Shown one piece after another: positions 16,527 through 25,489 of a stretch of 43,538 nucleotides of DNA. This stretch comes from Lachnospiraceae bacterium (GTDB lineage: Bacteria > Bacillota > Clostridia > Lachnospirales > Lachnospiraceae). The notes under the pieces were generated by a model. The model saw only the letters and a list, made by a program, of their open reading frames with translations. It had not been told where the DNA came from and did no database searches. Numbering within the stretch: position 1 is the stretch's first letter; every line of letters starts with the position of its first letter. The stretch lies in NCBI GenBank assembly GCA_016281275.1, contig JAEEIH010000076.1:1-43538 (forward strand), written 5' to 3'. Position numbers and translations under genes: made by a program.

Positions 16527-19355
16527 TCAACCCATCGGAACGTCGTCGGCAACAACATCACCGCCTTCATCCTCATTTACCTGTTCCGCGTTCTTTTTCT
16601 TTGATTTCTTTTCGTCTTCTTCCTGCCCGGTTTCCTCATCGACCGCTTCCGCACCGTCAGCCTCATCCGAAGGAACAAGATCTCCGTTTTCGTCGAGCAT
16701 CATGCCGTGGGGCAGATGCTTATCGCAAAGCTCGTCCGGATGATAAACATACGGCGTATCGCTTGTGGTGATAGGGAACGGATATTCCTTCTTAAGTATC
16801 TCTTCCCATTCGGGCGGATATTCATAATTCTCATCCTTGATAAGAAGGACCACGCTCTTTCTCTTCTTCTCGGGACAATCATCACGCGCGATCTTTTTTG
16901 ATTTGGTACAGATTTCAACCCTGACGTGACACGTGCATTTTTCTGTCGGAACCGTGCCCTTTGCAAAGAATTCACTTGCAATCGTCGACCCGCCTTCCGC
17001 TTCATCGCAAAGTCCGGCAACCGCAAGCTTTCCGCATTTCGTACAGATATTGGCCTTAACGATCGAATCGGGCATTTCGAATTCCTTGTCCGGAAGTTCG
17101 AGAGTCGAATGAATTTCCTCCATAATATTGCGCCACAGATCCTGCTGATAGGATTTGTTTTTCTGCTCGAAGTTGTGGTCGAATCCTGTCCATACGGCAG
17201 CTGTATAATAAGGCGAGAAACCGACAAACCAAAGGTCGTTGTTTTTTGACGCGGTACCCGTCTTGCCCGCAAGATGCATCTTGTAATTCTTAAACGCGAG
17301 CCTTGAACCGGTACCGTTCGTGATCGTATCCTCCATGGCATCGGTAAGAAGCCATGCGGTCGAAGTTTTCATAACCTGTGACGATTTGGGTTTCTTACTG
17401 ATAAGCACATAACCGTCATGGTCACGTATTTCCGTGTACATGATGGGTGTGTTATAAACTCCCTTGTTTGCAATGGACGCATATGCCGCGTTAAGTTCCA
17501 CGTTGTAAACACCGTCCGTAAGACCGCCGAGAGCGATGGCAAGGTTGATATCCGAATAGTACGTGCCGTCTTCCATCTTCTTCGATCTCACAAGCGTTGA
17601 GAAGCCGAGCTTCTCAAGGTATTCAAATCCAAGCGGAGCTCCGATCTGCTGAAGAGTGCGCACCGCAACAATATTAAGCGAGCTCGAGATACCTTTCCTG
17701 ATGGTCTGGAGACCTCTGAAGCCGGTATTATACCAGTTGTAAACTTCCTTCGTTGTCTGCGGATAGAAGAACGGTGAGTCATCCTGCACCGATGCGAGCG
17801 TAAGGCCGGCAGCATCGATAGCCGGAAGGAAGGACGCAAGGACCTTGAATGTGGAACCCACCTGGCGGGGACTCTGTGAAGCACGGTTTAGTGTTCTGAG
17901 TCCCGTCTTGGGACCTCTTCCGCCGTAAATGGCCTTAACTTCACCGGTTGCCTGCTCGATTACCGTGAACGAGGATTGGGGTTGCTTTACTATGTCCTTG
18001 TCTTCAATATATGTCTCGCCATCCTTAACCACATGGTTACGGAATTCCTCGATCTTGGCATTCATATCGTCGATGTCAAGAAAAAGCTCATTGATTCCCG
18101 TCCTGCCGTGTTCGTGGTAATAATATCCCTGCGTGTCATTGTAATCTTTAAAATATTGCAACAGATCATTTCTGTGGTAATGTGTGATCGTGCCGTCCTC
18201 ATGGTAAACCGAAAGGTTATAGGGATAAAGCTCGTAGCACGAACCCGTGGAACTTGTAAACCCAAATTCGGGGAAATTCGCATCGTCTGTATAATATTTA
18301 TCCACGATGGACTGAATATGTCTGTCCTGGGTGGTATAAATGCTTATACCTCCGAAATACAGCATATGTTGCGCTTGCTCCATGGTGATGCCGAGCTCTT
18401 TTGAAAGATCTTTTGTAACCTGGTTTATAAGCTCATCGGTAAAGTATGAAAATGATGTAACAGTCGTCGACTTTTTACGGCTCGCAATGTCCATGATCCT
18501 GCCATAGACATCGTCGGCTACCGCCTCATCGTATTCGTCCTGTGTACAATATCCCTGATCCCTCATGTTTTTAAGACAGTTCAGACGTCTCTCCGCATTC
18601 TCTTCGGGATAATTGACAGGATTACGTAATGTGGGTGAATATGCTATAGGCGCAATGACCGCCGCTTCGGAAAGCGTCAGTTCACCGACACTTTTTTCAA
18701 AATACGTGTTTGCCGCAGCCTCAATTCCGTACGCGCCGTTTCCGAGATTGACAAAATTAAGATAATTTTCAAGTATCTCACCCTTGCTCATCTCATCCTC
18801 AAGCTTGATCGCAAGGAACATTTCCTGGATCTTTCGGATGATCTTATCGAGCCCGTTTTCCTCGTTACCGCCGGAAAATACCATGTTTTTCAAAAGTTGC
18901 TGCGTAATGGTACTTCCGCCGTAATTGAGTCCGCCTTCCTTAAAAACAGAAAAACCCGCACGCATGATACCTCTGATATCAATACCGCTGTGTTCGTAGA
19001 AACGCTCGTCCTCGAGCGCGACAAAGGTATGCTGTACCATCTCCGGAATCTCATCTATCGTCACGGGCACTCTGTTAGCCTGCGCGCCTGCAAAAGACTG
19101 TGCTACCGTACCGTCCGAATAATATGAAGTTGAACTGTAGCCCATCGGCGTGAGTTCTGCTATCTTAACAACCGGAGCCGTGTCGATAAGAGCGTTCACT
19201 GCTCCGAAGCCCGCCGTGATAATGCAAATCGCTGCGCCGACGATTCCTACCAGAAGAAGACGAAAGACTATGATCCAGAATTTGCTGATGAGTTTTCTCC
19301 ACGGAGACTTCAGCTTCCGGGCATAGCATTTCATACCATATCTGCTGTAATCCAT
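16527..19355 (-). CDS. Class A penicillin-binding protein (transglycosylase/transpeptidase, PBP1A type)
   Basis: Polymerises and crosslinks peptidoglycan outside the membrane. The 942-residue protein has a basic cytoplasmic start, one transmembrane segment (about residues 23-50), a GT51 glycosyltransferase (ALEDERFYEHSGID, GGSTITQQLLKN) and a transpeptidase with the catalytic Ser in GSTFK, SSLN and KTGTAS. The C-terminal extension has Cys pairs (CTKCGK, CTCHV) common in clostridial PBPs, then an acidic/lysine tail. The ATG at 19355 follows GAGGAGAG. The 56 extra residues in the ORF track are a read-through of the duplicated leader hairpin and look repetitive, so they are not protein. A promoter and terminator bound it as a single gene. 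Confidence 0.95.
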   Translation of the reverse strand: MDYSRYGMKCYARKLKSPWRKLISKFWIIVFRLLLVGIVGAAICIITAGFGAVNALIDTAPVVKIAELTPMGYSSTSYYSDGTVAQSFAGAQANRVPVTIDEIPEMVQHTFVALEDERFYEHSGIDIRGIMRAGFSVFKEGGLNYGGSTITQQLLKNMVFSGGNEENGLDKIIRKIQEMFLAIKLEDEMSKGEILENYLNFVNLGNGAYGIEAAANTYFEKSVGELTLSEAAVIAPIAYSPTLRNPVNYPEENAERRLNCLKNMRDQGYCTQDEYDEAVADDVYGRIMDIASRKKSTTVTSFSYFTDELINQVTKDLSKELGITMEQAQHMLYFGGISIYTTQDRHIQSIVDKYYTDDANFPEFGFTSSTGSCYELYPYNLSVYHEDGTITHYHRNDLLQYFKDYNDTQGYYYHEHGRTGINELFLDIDDMNAKIEEFRNHVVKDGETYIEDKDIVKQPQSSFTVIEQATGEVKAIYGGRGPKTGLRTLNRASQSPRQVGSTFKVLASFLPAIDAAGLTLASVQDDSPFFYPQTTKEVYNWYNTGFRGLQTIRKGISSSLNIVAVRTLQQIGAPLGFEYLEKLGFSTLVRSKKMEDGTYYSDINLAIALGGLTDGVYNVELNAAYASIANKGVYNTPIMYTEIRDHDGYVLISKKPKSSQVMKTSTAWLLTDAMEDTITNGTGSRLAFKNYKMHLAGKTGTASKNNDLWFVGFSPYYTAAVWTGFDHNFEQKNKSYQQDLWRNIMEEIHSTLELPDKEFEMPDSIVKANICTKCGKLAVAGLCDEAEGGSTIASEFFAKGTVPTEKCTCHVRVEICTKSKKIARDDCPEKKRKSVVLLIKDENYEYPPEWEEILKKEYPFPITTSDTPYVYHPDELCDKHLPHGMMLDENGDLVPSDEADGAEAVDEETGQEEDEKKSKKKNAEQVNEDEGGDVVADDVPMG

Positions 19356-19360
19356 TTCTC

Positions 19361-19472
19361 TCCTCTTTGGAAGCATATTTTCGCTTCCGTTTCCTTGCCC
19401 AAAGCATGACCAAGTACAAGATTTCTTTGGAAGCGTGTTTTTCGCTTCCGTTTCCTTGCCCAAAACATGACC
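19361..19472 (-). promoter_or_regulatory. Tandem pair of leader hairpins (PBP)
   Basis: Two homologous units (19365-19411 and 19425-19472, period 60) each read, on the minus strand, GGGCAAGGAAACGG, then hairpin, then CCAAAGA. The stems are GGAAGC/GCTTCC (near) and GGAAGCG/CGCTTCC (far). The near unit ends in the ribosome site AAAGAGGAG; the far one has lost it. Both lie inside the predicted mRNA leader. Confidence 0.65.
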
Positions 19473-19494
19473 CCAAAAAAATCCACTATGCTGG

Positions 19495-19523
19495 ATTATA
19501 ATAATTTGTGCCCTTACATGCAA
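19495..19523 (-). promoter_or_regulatory. Promoter of the PBP gene
   Basis: TTGCAT (19523-19518), 17 bases, TATAAT (19500-19495) on the minus strand. It predicts a leader of about 130 bases containing both hairpin units. Confidence 0.7.
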
Positions 19524-19534
19524 TCAATTTCTTG

Positions 19535-20167
19535 TTACGAAATTGTTACGTATTCAAGGCAGTCAATTGCCACGCTGCCCCTTCCGGCTGTTGCTTCCCT
19601 TATGGCAGCTTCGATCCTTGGCAGCTTTTCTTCACTGCAATGAAATATGATCTTAACCGCATCCGCTTCATAAAGCGTTTCTTTTGATTCGATCCCTTCG
19701 CCCGAAAGAATACGGAGCATTCTGCTCTGACCGGCATAATCGGTAAGAGCGATCGTTCTGCACATAAGCGCTCTCTTTTTAATCACGGAGTTTGCTATTC
19801 CCTGTACAGCTGCCTCTCTGTAAGCCCGGGTGAGCCCACCGGTTCCGAGAAGAACCCCACCGAAATATCTGGTCACGACGCAACATACATTGTTCAGTCC
19901 CGCATCCTTCAGAGCTGACAATATGGGCATTCCTGCCGTGTGCGACGGTTCACCGTCGTCACTCTGTCTTTCAAGCGAATCCTCTGTCCCGATCACATAG
20001 GCATAACAGTTGTGACGCGCATCCCAGTACTTCTTCTTCAGGGCTGTGATTTTCTCCTTGGCGTCATCTTCGCTTTCTGTACAGAAAACCGTAGCGATGA
20101 ATCGTGACTTTTTTTCCGTAACGGTACCGATTCCGGTCCCTTCTACCGTAAAATACTCTTTTACCAC
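19535..20167 (-). CDS. yigZ: YigZ/IMPACT family protein
   Basis: A 210-residue member of the UPF0029/IMPACT family, a cytosolic protein of uncertain role linked to translation or proteolysis. The N-terminal Impact domain carries KKSRFIATV, YAYVIG, RQSDDGEPSHTAGMPIL and the glycine-rich VVTRYFGGVLLGTGGLTRAY; the C-terminal about 70 residues fit DUF1949. Start is GTG at 20167, preceded by GAGGAG. A leader hairpin of the recurrent type lies directly upstream. Confidence 0.92.
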   Translation of the reverse strand: MVKEYFTVEGTGIGTVTEKKSRFIATVFCTESEDDAKEKITALKKKYWDARHNCYAYVIGTEDSLERQSDDGEPSHTAGMPILSALKDAGLNNVCCVVTRYFGGVLLGTGGLTRAYREAAVQGIANSVIKKRALMCRTIALTDYAGQSRMLRILSGEGIESKETLYEADAVKIIFHCSEEKLPRIEAAIREATAGRGSVAIDCLEYVTIS

Positions 20168-20170
20168 ACA

Positions 20171-20210
20171 ATCTCCTCTTCGAAAGCGTTTTTCACGCTT
20201 GCATTTCCGG
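20171..20210 (-). promoter_or_regulatory. Leader hairpin next to ribosome site (family member, yigZ)
   Basis: On the minus strand GGAAATGC, then AAGCGT (20200-20195), a five-base A-rich loop, ACGCTT (20189-20184), then TCGAAGAGGAG. Same layout as the other leaders with a different stem sequence. Confidence 0.55.
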
Positions 20211-20227
20211 GATCAGATTTTGAAAGA

Positions 20228-20671
20228 TCATCCCGGAGTTTCTCTGGTATCACAAAACACGCTCTCTATCAGCACAAACAGCTCAAGCGCACTCCTGAAA
20301 TTAACACTTTTGTCACCCTCAACCCAAGTCACCGTGCCTTGCCATGAGGCATTCTGCCTGTACAGAATGTTAACAAGAAAGGTCGCAAGTTCTCCGCTGT
20401 AGCGCCCATGATCGAAATGCTTCACATGACCGTCGCTCTTTTTCGAGCTCTTTGCTTCGACTTTCTTTTTTTCGGAAAACGTCCTGTATTCAAAGAAAGG
20501 TCGGGGATTTCCTGCCTCTTCAAGAGCTTTACCCATTTCCGAGAGCAGCCCGTTCAAGCTTTTAAAAGTAAGTGCATTTTCAAAGACGGAGACAAAAAGA
20601 CGTCCCTTGAAAGTATCTGCCGAATGCTCATCAAGGCAAATACCGAATGTACCGAATTCGTTAATTCTCAT
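20228..20671 (-). CDS. Hypothetical protein
   Basis: A 147-residue protein that I do not recognise. It has no signal peptide or membrane segment; the centre is lysine/serine rich (SEKKKVEAKSSKKSDGHVK) and the C-terminus has an aromatic patch (NASWQGTVTWVEG). The ATG at 20671 follows GAGGG; the ORF track start is 13 residues longer and lies in the operator palindrome. It is divergent from the M14 peptidase gene, with a perfect palindrome between them. Confidence 0.7.
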   Translation of the reverse strand: MRINEFGTFGICLDEHSADTFKGRLFVSVFENALTFKSLNGLLSEMGKALEEAGNPRPFFEYRTFSEKKKVEAKSSKKSDGHVKHFDHGRYSGELATFLVNILYRQNASWQGTVTWVEGDKSVNFRSALELFVLIESVFCDTRETPG

Positions 20672-20692
20672 TTTTCCCTCTGCTTTAATTCC

Positions 20693-20709
20693 TGTACATG
20701 ACATGTACA
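20693..20709. promoter_or_regulatory. Palindromic operator candidate
   Basis: TGTACATG-A-CATGTACA, a perfect 8-bp inverted repeat with a one-base centre. It ends one base before the -35 of the peptidase promoter and lies upstream of the divergent gene. Confidence 0.55.
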
Positions 20710-20710
20710 A

Positions 20711-20739
20711 TTGATTATTCTAAAGAAATAATGTATAAT
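20711..20739 (+). promoter_or_regulatory. Promoter of the M14 peptidase gene
   Basis: TTGATT (20711-20716), 17 bases, TATAAT (20734-20739). Confidence 0.75.
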
Positions 20740-20827
20740 CTTCGCGCATCCCGTGTTCAAAAACGGTGACAGAAAAACAATTCCCATGCTTGCGCGAACA
20801 CACATACAATCACAAAACGGAGTATTT

Positions 20828-22381
20828 ATGAAAATCATAAAATCATATATGCGCAGACTTATCGCTCTGTTGCTCATTGTGCTTATCGCCATAAACACTG
20901 CCGAAGGAACCGCAGCGACAGCAAAATCATCCAAATCTGATGACTCGATCGTTTCCGAGAACGCCGAAAAATCTAAAAAAACACAAAAATCGAAAGATTC
21001 CGATGACAGCAACTCTTCCTCAGAATCTGACATTTCGGTCGGCTCCGATGACTCCGAAGAAGTATTCGAAACGGAAACCCTCAAAATGATCAATCATTTT
21101 GATTATTATGCAGACAGCGTTTCAACCCTTTCAGCAAAAGCCATGACCTCAAAAGCCATTTCCAAGGCAATCGCACAATACGGAACATTTATGGGTACTC
21201 CCGGCATGTCCGATTCGCTCTATCGTGAAGCAATGGAGCAAAAATGGGAGGATGCCACCGATCGCACCCATAAGTACGAAACCATCTCCTTCAACCTTAA
21301 GGACCGATATACCTATAACAGCATTGTAGAGATAATGAGAAAACTGTCAAGGAAAGAAGGCATAAATCTTTACAAGATCGGCAAATCAAGTCAAGGTCGC
21401 ACCATGTATGCGCTCGAGATCGACATTCCCTCCGATGAAAAGAAGGATACCGTGATCATCACCGGAACGATCCATGCGCGTGAAACAGCAGGTACGACTT
21501 ATATAATCAAAGAGCTTGTCGATCTTCTGCAGAACAAATCCGACAAAGCAAAGGAAACATTGAAGCGCACTCGATTTATCGCCGTTCCGTGCGTCAACCC
21601 CGATGGGCGTGATGGAGTCTGCTTTAATCAGGAAGCTTATTCCTATTCAAACGGTGATCTTTGGAAGGCTACATACGGCGGAACCGATATTAACCGCAAC
21701 TTTCCGGGTCTTTCGTGGGGACAGCTTGCCAAAGGTTATGAAAAGTCAAAATTTATCAGCACTTCTCCCAAAAAGCTTTATTATCCCGGTCCGTCCGCCG
21801 GTTCGGCTCCCGAGACACGAGCCATGATGAAGCTTCTTTATCATTATATAGTCATCGAAAAAGCAGCCATAATGATCGACTACCATCAGCAAGGCAGGAT
21901 AATGTACGTCGAAAAGCCCTGGACTCCCCGTGCCCAGCAGGAGCGTTGCAGCGATGCAGCCAAATTCTTCCAGGAAATCCTCAACGAAGGGCAAAAAAAA
22001 TCGAGCAAAAACAAATATACGACCGTCAAGGAAGACAAGGAATACGGTCTTAACGGCGTCGGCTCCACGATGACGGATTATGCATGCTCGATTGCCAATG
22101 GCTCAAAATTCAGCCGTGCGTATGGCTTTAATGTGTATTGTTCAAGGGAGGAAGAATACCCTCTTATAATGATTCCCCGTCTCGGCAAGACAAAAAAGAA
22201 GCTTCTGACCGCTCCCAATCCGGACTTTATCACTTTCACATTCGAGATAGGCTGGGGATCCAAAGCGCTCGGTTATTCAGACAAGGCGCGATCGCTTATT
22301 GCCGAAGAGTATAAAACTTACCACTTCGACAAAGTTCTTTATGAATTGTCGGAATATGCATATAACCTGAGAAAGAATTAA
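20828..22381 (+). CDS. Secreted M14-family zinc carboxypeptidase
   Basis: A 517-residue exported protease. It has a signal peptide (residues 1-30, cut after an Ala-rich stretch), then a Ser/Asp/Lys-rich linker (about residues 35-80), then the carboxypeptidase domain. The zinc ligands are His and Glu in GTIHARETAG, with the third His in IDYHQQG. Substrate-binding motifs are NPDGRDG and DINRNFPG, and the catalytic Glu is probably in TFTFEIGWG. The substrate may be a peptide or a peptidoglycan stem, as in gamma-glutamyl-diamino acid peptidases. The ATG at 20828 with CGGAG is chosen because the signal peptide begins there. It ends sharing TTAA with the convergent LacI-GGDEF gene. Confidence 0.92.
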   Translation: MKIIKSYMRRLIALLLIVLIAINTAEGTAATAKSSKSDDSIVSENAEKSKKTQKSKDSDDSNSSSESDISVGSDDSEEVFETETLKMINHFDYYADSVSTLSAKAMTSKAISKAIAQYGTFMGTPGMSDSLYREAMEQKWEDATDRTHKYETISFNLKDRYTYNSIVEIMRKLSRKEGINLYKIGKSSQGRTMYALEIDIPSDEKKDTVIITGTIHARETAGTTYIIKELVDLLQNKSDKAKETLKRTRFIAVPCVNPDGRDGVCFNQEAYSYSNGDLWKATYGGTDINRNFPGLSWGQLAKGYEKSKFISTSPKKLYYPGPSAGSAPETRAMMKLLYHYIVIEKAAIMIDYHQQGRIMYVEKPWTPRAQQERCSDAAKFFQEILNEGQKKSSKNKYTTVKEDKEYGLNGVGSTMTDYACSIANGSKFSRAYGFNVYCSREEEYPLIMIPRLGKTKKKLLTAPNPDFITFTFEIGWGSKALGYSDKARSLIAEEYKTYHFDKVLYELSEYAYNLRKN

Positions 22382-24225
22382 TCACGCGTCTTCTTCTTTT
22401 TCTGTTTTATTTCATACATGCAGTTATCGGCACGTTTAACGAGCTCTTCAAGGCTTGTGCTGTCTTCAGCGCTGTTGTTGATCACAAAACCGACACTCGC
22501 GGAGACAGCAAATTCAAGCCGATTGTCATGAGTGTAGTTTTCGAGATATTTATCGAGTGTCGAGATCCTCGTCCTCACATCCTCGTCGCTGATAAACGCA
22601 CCCATAACAAGGAATTCGTCTCCGCCCATGCGCACTCTGATATCGGTATCCGCGAAAGCGGTGCATATCGCACCCGCTATTCCCTTAAGCGCCACGTCTC
22701 CCATCGCATGCCCGTATTTGTCATTTATCTTTTTAAGGTCATCAAGGTCAATGTAGACAATGTAGACTCTTCCGAAATTCTTCTCGAAGAAATTACCCGC
22801 ATACGCGGCATAACCGAAACGGTTCAAAAGATCGGTGAGTGAATCCCTTACATAAAGCTTCTGGAGCTTAAGGTTTACTCCGTTGATGGCTATCCTCTGG
22901 CTTATATTCTCAAGTGCCAGTGAAATACTGTTCATGAATGTCCTGTAATTACCTGATTTAAAGAATCCTTCATCATATTCCGAGATCGTATAACCAAAGG
23001 ACTGACTTCCGAAATGAAGCGGTGAAAGGATGAAGATTTTCGATTCATTCTTACTGTTCCAGTAAACAGGGAAGATTCCCTCCTCCGAACGTTTGAAATT
23101 ACCGCTGACGTTACTGCTGTAGTAATTCATGCTGTCCGTAAATCCCTTCTGCTCCTTCTCAATCAAACCGTCGAAGAAAGATCTGTTGATGCAGATGGCC
23201 ATCTCCTCAATCCCGAATGCCTCGCAACCCTCGCCAAAATCAAGCATAAAGCCCTCAAAGCTGTTCTTGCTGCAAAGGTTGTTACGTACAAATTCCTGGA
23301 TGTTATTCATCTTCTCATTAAATTCGTTGAGAAGGATCATGTCCTGATAGTCCGCACGATAATCACGTCTCGATCTGCAGCCGCAGCTCTCGTTAAGCTT
23401 TATCCGACCCTGAATGAGCACCGACTTTTCAGAAGCTCCGCTCTTCATCATCTGAAGAAGTCTTTTTGTAGCCTCAAGTCCCGCCTTACGTCTGTTTCTG
23501 TTGATACTGGTAACTGACGGATAGAATGTCTGTCCGATATTGACATTGTCAAATCCGGTGACCGCAAAATCATTCGGAATCTCATGACCGTCTCTCATGG
23601 CCGCTTCGATATAACCGACTGCCATATAATCATTTGCACAGATAACAACATCGGGTGCCTCGAGTCCCATCCTCTTGAAATCCTGATATGCAAGAGCACC
23701 GTCCTCACGGAGGAATCTGTAGTTACGCACACGTTTGGGGTCAAGCTCCACCCCGTGAGCATCGAGACAGTCCTTAACAGCGCGAAGTCTGCTAATGTTT
23801 TCCTGATGATCCTCGGGACCTCCCACATAATTAATTACCTTTGCTTTGTGGTCAATGATCATGTGCTCCGCAAGCTTGTACATGGACGAATAATTGTCGA
23901 TACCGCAGAACGCAGCGCCCTCAATCTCCTGATCGATACTGATAACGGGCTTTCCCGCGTCAATAAACGGCCGTACTATCCCTTCAACCGCGCGAACGGA
24001 GTCATTGCCGTTGAGCGCAAGGATAATACCGTCATAGCTTTTAACGTCAGGCAGCAAAAAGATCTCGCCTTCCTTCATATAGTAAGACGATGTCTGTGCC
24101 GACTCGAATGCATTAACAATATGCACTTCGGTATTAGTGCCTATTACCGCTTCTTCAACACCGTCAATAAGCTCGCTTGTGTACTTATTGTCCCAAGTGG
24201 TAGAGAACATGAGTATCTTCTGCAC
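22378..24225 (-). CDS. LacI-type ligand-binding domain fused to GGDEF diguanylate cyclase
   Basis: A 615-residue cytosolic protein. Residues 1-285 are a LacI/ribose-binding-type sensor (KILMFSTTWDNKY, SYDGIILALNG, VINYVGGPEDH, VVICANDYMAVGY, NDFAVTGFDNVNIGQ), without the usual N-terminal helix-turn-helix and without a signal peptide. Residues 290-450 are a linker domain with an ESCGC start. The C-terminal about 165 residues are a GGDEF domain with DSLTDLLNR and the active site RMGGDEF. The inhibitory RxxD is absent (ADTD there). I infer that a sugar or related metabolite tunes c-di-GMP production. The start is GTG at 24225 after GAGGAG; the longer ORF track start reads through the leader hairpin. 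Confidence 0.9.
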   Translation of the reverse strand: MQKILMFSTTWDNKYTSELIDGVEEAVIGTNTEVHIVNAFESAQTSSYYMKEGEIFLLPDVKSYDGIILALNGNDSVRAVEGIVRPFIDAGKPVISIDQEIEGAAFCGIDNYSSMYKLAEHMIIDHKAKVINYVGGPEDHQENISRLRAVKDCLDAHGVELDPKRVRNYRFLREDGALAYQDFKRMGLEAPDVVICANDYMAVGYIEAAMRDGHEIPNDFAVTGFDNVNIGQTFYPSVTSINRNRRKAGLEATKRLLQMMKSGASEKSVLIQGRIKLNESCGCRSRRDYRADYQDMILLNEFNEKMNNIQEFVRNNLCSKNSFEGFMLDFGEGCEAFGIEEMAICINRSFFDGLIEKEQKGFTDSMNYYSSNVSGNFKRSEEGIFPVYWNSKNESKIFILSPLHFGSQSFGYTISEYDEGFFKSGNYRTFMNSISLALENISQRIAINGVNLKLQKLYVRDSLTDLLNRFGYAAYAGNFFEKNFGRVYIVYIDLDDLKKINDKYGHAMGDVALKGIAGAICTAFADTDIRVRMGGDEFLVMGAFISDEDVRTRISTLDKYLENYTHDNRLEFAVSASVGFVINNSAEDSTSLEELVKRADNCMYEIKQKKKKTRD

Positions 24226-24228
24226 TGT

Positions 24229-24281
24229 CCGCTCCTCTCTTTTCTTTGGTTGCGATAAAATCGCAACCGTTTCCTCGCCCA
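24229..24281 (-). promoter_or_regulatory. Leader hairpin next to ribosome site (family member, LacI-GGDEF)
   Basis: On the minus strand GGGCGAGGAAAC, then GGTTGCGA (24268-24261), loop TTTTA, TCGCAACC (24255-24248), then AAAGAAAAGAGAGGAG. The 8-bp stem is perfect and flanks match the PBP leaders. Confidence 0.65.
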
Positions 24282-24313
24282 TACCTTCACTAAACACACA
24301 TACCGTTGAAACG

Positions 24314-25489
24314 TCACGGCATTACATCCGGCCATTTTGTATGGTCATAATCATGAGAATTACCGTTAGCCTTCGAATAATCCATCAACTGTTCGTCGCC
24401 CCACATAAAGAAGTAGGGCTTGTCTTTTCTCGGGCACGTATCGTAGTGATACCAGCCTTCGCCCATGTCCACAAGATTCCAGTAATGCCTTGAGGTCCTG
24501 ATCATATCATTTTTAAATCCGGCACGCGTAAGAAGCTCTTTCGAGGCACATGCATATACATAGCAATCGCCTCTTTCATATTCAAGACCTTCCCACGCCG
24601 CCGACAAATCATCCTTCTGCTCAAAATAATTAACATAACGGATGTTCTTTTTTGTCCATTTAAAAAGCGTTTCAAGCGCATCAATGTCGCGCGGCGCATC
24701 ACCGAGCACCTTCTCGATTATTTCGTCGGCCCTGGCATCAAGCATTTCCTGTGTTATTTCTTCCCGCTCCCGCACGACCACGGTCACTTCACACGTCGCG
24801 GAGTTCCCTGCCGCATCCGTGGCGGTATAAGTAAGCGGGTATTCACCGACTTCTTTCAGATTAACCTTTGAAGAATCGATCGTAAGAACCGGTTCTTCGC
24901 CGCTGTCATCGGTAAGTACCACTCCGCCCCTATATGAAACGGTGTCACCGATATAAACAAGATGACTGCGATACTCCTTAAAAACGGGTGGTGTCGTATC
25001 GGGAAGCTTTTGCTGTTCGTCCTGTGATCCCTCTGCCGAAGCATCCGGATTTTCCCGCATGTTGTCGAAGTCTTCACCCCTGCCGACGTTCTGCCCGTCC
25101 TCAGTGTCGTCTTCCCGCTGTTCGCTCGCGGTACTTTCCGAATTTGCGGGCTGTGCAACTGTGGCACCTCCCGGTGTGCCGTTGTTCCGTGTACCGGCAT
25201 CACCTTCTTCCGGGCTCACGGGAAGTAGGTTTCGGTTTTCTTCGACGCCTTCGCTCTTTGATGCTTTATCACTTATCGCAATCTGATCAGCCTCTGCCTC
25301 TTCCTTCCCTGAAGAACCGGCATTGTCATTTTCTGTCATACCGCCGTCAGAGCCGCCGGTGTCCGTTTTTTCAATTCCGTCCGTCTGAGCATCGTTCCCG
25401 GACGAACACCCTGCCAGAAAGCAGATACACAACATAAAGCAGACAAACACACGAAAAAAAGTATCCGCCCTTCTTATTTTATTAATCAT
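24314..25489 (-). CDS. Transglutaminase-like lipoprotein with Ig-like domain
   Basis: A 391-residue exported lipoprotein. Signal peptide and lipobox LAGC (about residue 28) are followed by a long Ser/Glu/Gly/Asp-rich linker to about residue 165. A bacterial Ig-like repeat follows (TPPVFKEYRSHLVYIGDTV, LTYTATDAAGNSATCEVTVVV). The C-terminal domain resembles transglutaminase-like proteases, with Cys in ERGDCYVYA, His in SRHYWNLVD and Asp in YHYDTCP as the probable triad. Its substrate, perhaps a wall protein or peptide, is unknown. The ATG at 25489 has only a weak ribosome site; the strong GAGGAG lies 34-39 bases upstream in front of a short GTG ORF whose stop overlaps this ATG. Confidence 0.87.
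   Translation of the reverse strand: MINKIRRADTFFRVFVCFMLCICFLAGCSSGNDAQTDGIEKTDTGGSDGGMTENDNAGSSGKEEAEADQIAISDKASKSEGVEENRNLLPVSPEEGDAGTRNNGTPGGATVAQPANSESTASEQREDDTEDGQNVGRGEDFDNMRENPDASAEGSQDEQQKLPDTTPPVFKEYRSHLVYIGDTVSYRGGVVLTDDSGEEPVLTIDSSKVNLKEVGEYPLTYTATDAAGNSATCEVTVVVREREEITQEMLDARADEIIEKVLGDAPRDIDALETLFKWTKKNIRYVNYFEQKDDLSAAWEGLEYERGDCYVYACASKELLTRAGFKNDMIRTSRHYWNLVDMGEGWYHYDTCPRKDKPYFFMWGDEQLMDYSKANGNSHDYDHTKWPDVMP

Noticed and set aside
19356-19523. N-terminal 56-residue extension of the PBP ORF
   Set aside because: It translates the duplicated leader hairpins (repeated GKE/GNGSE-like words) and precedes the real ribosome site.
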